The notes under the pieces: generated by a model | The model's database searches: none | What the model was told of the DNA's origin: nothing | The model's input: only the letters and a program-made list of their open reading frames with translations | Shown: positions 63,035-64,000 of the stretch, in pieces | Numbering within the stretch: the first letter of the stretch is position 1 | How the letters are laid out: each line of letters opens with the position of its first letter | Position numbers and translations under genes: made by a program | NCBI RefSeq assembly: GCF_013761175.1 | Contig: NZ_JACDUR010000004.1 | Coordinates: 620,001-684,000, forward strand | Direction of reading: 5' to 3' | From: Nonomuraea soli | Lineage (GTDB): Bacteria; Actinomycetota; Actinomycetes; Streptosporangiales; Streptosporangiaceae | DNA length: 64,000 nucleotides

Positions 63035-64000
63035 TCACTGGGTTTTGAGCACCTCGGAGAGTTCCGCCTTCAACGAGGCCGCCACGTCCGCGGCGGACTC
63101 CGTGTACGGCGGAGCAAGCGCCTTGGCGACGTTGCTGGCGATGACCAGGCTCAACTGGTTGTAGTTGGCGCTGGCCGGCCGCCGCTCGGCCGCCAGGATG
63201 CTCTCCTTGAGCACGGGCAGGTAGGGGAATCGTTCGATCAGCCCGGGATCGTCGTAGAGCTCGGTCCACACCGGCGGGAAGGAGCCGTCGGTCAGGACTC
63301 TGCGCTGGTTGTCCAGGCTGGTGAAGTAGTGGATGAAGGCCTGGGCGGTCTGCTGGTGACGCGAGTGGGCGCTGATGGCCAGGTTGTTGCCGCCCAGCAC
63401 GCTCGGCCCTGGTAGCCGGGTGACGGCGAACTTGCCGCGGACCGCCGAGCCGGGCGCGGTGGCGGGGCCGTAGGCGTGCGGCCAGTTGCGCATGAAGGCC
63501 AGCCGTCCCTGCTGGAAGGCCAGCCGGGACTCCTCCTCCTTGAAGCTCAGCGACTCCTGGGGGATCCAGCCTTCGCGCAGGCCCTGCACGAGGTAGTCGA
63601 GCGCGGTGGTGGCGGTCCCGGTCTCCAGCGTGACCTGGGTGCCCTCGGGGTCGAGGATCCGGCCCCCGGCCGCCTGGACCGCCTCGGAGAAGTTCACGGT
63701 CAGGCCCTCGTAGGCCAGGAACTGGCCCGCGTAGCCGCCGATCGTGTGCTTCTTGCGGATGCCCACGGCCTGCCGCCGCAGCTCCGCCCAGGAGGCGGGC
63801 GGCTTGGCGACCAGGTCGGTGCGGTAGTAGAGCAGTCCCGCGTTGCTGGTGTACGGCACCGCCCAGAGCTTGTCGCGGTAGATCGCGGTCTCGACGACGG
63901 GCGGCAGGAACCTGTCGAGGGGGAAGGCCCCGCGCTCCAGGGGGATGATCCAGCCGTTGTCGGCGAACTCCGCGGTCATGGTGACGTCCAGGCCGAGCAC
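63035..64000 (-). CDS. Extracellular sugar-binding protein, N-terminus outside the window
   Basis: 321 residues of a second family 1 SBP (trehalose/maltose LpqY-like look): LWAVPYTSNAGLLYYRTDL, FQQGRLAFMRNWPHAYGPA, VLGGNNLAISAHSRHQQTAQAF. The frame is open at the edge, so signal peptide and first ~100 residues are missing. Its stop lies 7 bp before the start of the other SBP, so two binding proteins appear to be encoded in one operon. Confidence 0.88.
   Translation of the reverse strand: MLGLDVTMTAEFADNGWIIPLERGAFPLDRFLPPVVETAIYRDKLWAVPYTSNAGLLYYRTDLVAKPPASWAELRRQAVGIRKKHTIGGYAGQFLAYEGLTVNFSEAVQAAGGRILDPEGTQVTLETGTATTALDYLVQGLREGWIPQESLSFKEEESRLAFQQGRLAFMRNWPHAYGPATAPGSAVRGKFAVTRLPGPSVLGGNNLAISAHSRHQQTAQAFIHYFTSLDNQRRVLTDGSFPPVWTELYDDPGLIERFPYLPVLKESILAAERRPASANYNQLSLVIASNVAKALAPPYTESAADVAASLKAELSEVLKTQ

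Overview
The window is high-GC DNA with strongly G/C-biased third codon positions, many GTG/TTG starts and ATGA/GTGA stop-start overlaps. Together with a SARP regulator, Scr1/DUF397 genes, a fused IcmF mutase, TreY/TreZ/GlgX and many carbohydrate ABC transporters, this points to a filamentous actinomycete, probably Streptosporangiaceae (Nonomuraea-like). The family level is inference. I saw no rRNA, tRNA, CRISPR array or intact insertion sequence.

Layout: (1) 1-5.3 kb: 3' part of icmF, an M20 amidohydrolase, a small lipoprotein and an AAA ATPase. (2) 5.4-15.6 kb: a SARP regulator divergent from an eight-gene, tightly overlapping operon. It encodes an Agd3-like (CBM87/CE18) exopolysaccharide deacetylase, a PelF-like glycosyltransferase, a polytopic membrane protein, a sugar nucleotidyltransferase, two epimerases, a nucleotide-sugar dehydrogenase and a GH114-like polygalactosaminidase. 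It reads as a Pel/galactosaminogalactan-like exopolysaccharide locus. Three 11-bp-spaced direct repeats in the divergent promoter look like a SARP site. (3) 15.6-21.7 kb: 104-bp hairpin repeats, Fic, a cytosolic helical-backbone receptor, a truncated Rpn-type nuclease, PLD and two PAP2 phosphatases. (4) 21.6-34.1 kb: a sugar ABC transporter with a ROK repressor, two sugar isomerases, two paralogous MDR dehydrogenases, a Gfo/Idh/MocA oxidoreductase, a GH63-like glucosylglycerate/mannosylglycerate hydrolase, GpgS and a GT4. This looks like a glucosyl-glycerate or related glycoside uptake and turnover locus. (5) 34.1-39.5 kb: stress protein, dehydratase, MscL, a Scr1 regulator with two DUF397 genes, and two genes resembling the leader of an actinomycete integrative element. 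(6) 39.6-45.6 kb: glgX-treY-treZ, glycogen to trehalose. (7) 45.7-51.4 kb: a complete peptide/nickel-type ABC operon with a fused double ATPase, ending in a strong terminator. (8) 51.4-56.6 kb: an island rich in tandem repeats (15, 18 and 42 bp; coding and non-coding) around a proline-rich unknown protein, a sensor-like membrane protein, a thiamine-binding MTH1187 protein, MarR and an NmrA-like reductase. (9) 56.6-64 kb: small acidic protein, Ung, secreted M1 peptidase, and a sugar ABC operon whose MalF-type permease carries an inserted SdrD_B-like domain.

Most interesting: the SARP-linked Pel/GAG-like cluster and its 11-bp repeats, the permease with an Ig-like insert, and the minisatellite island.
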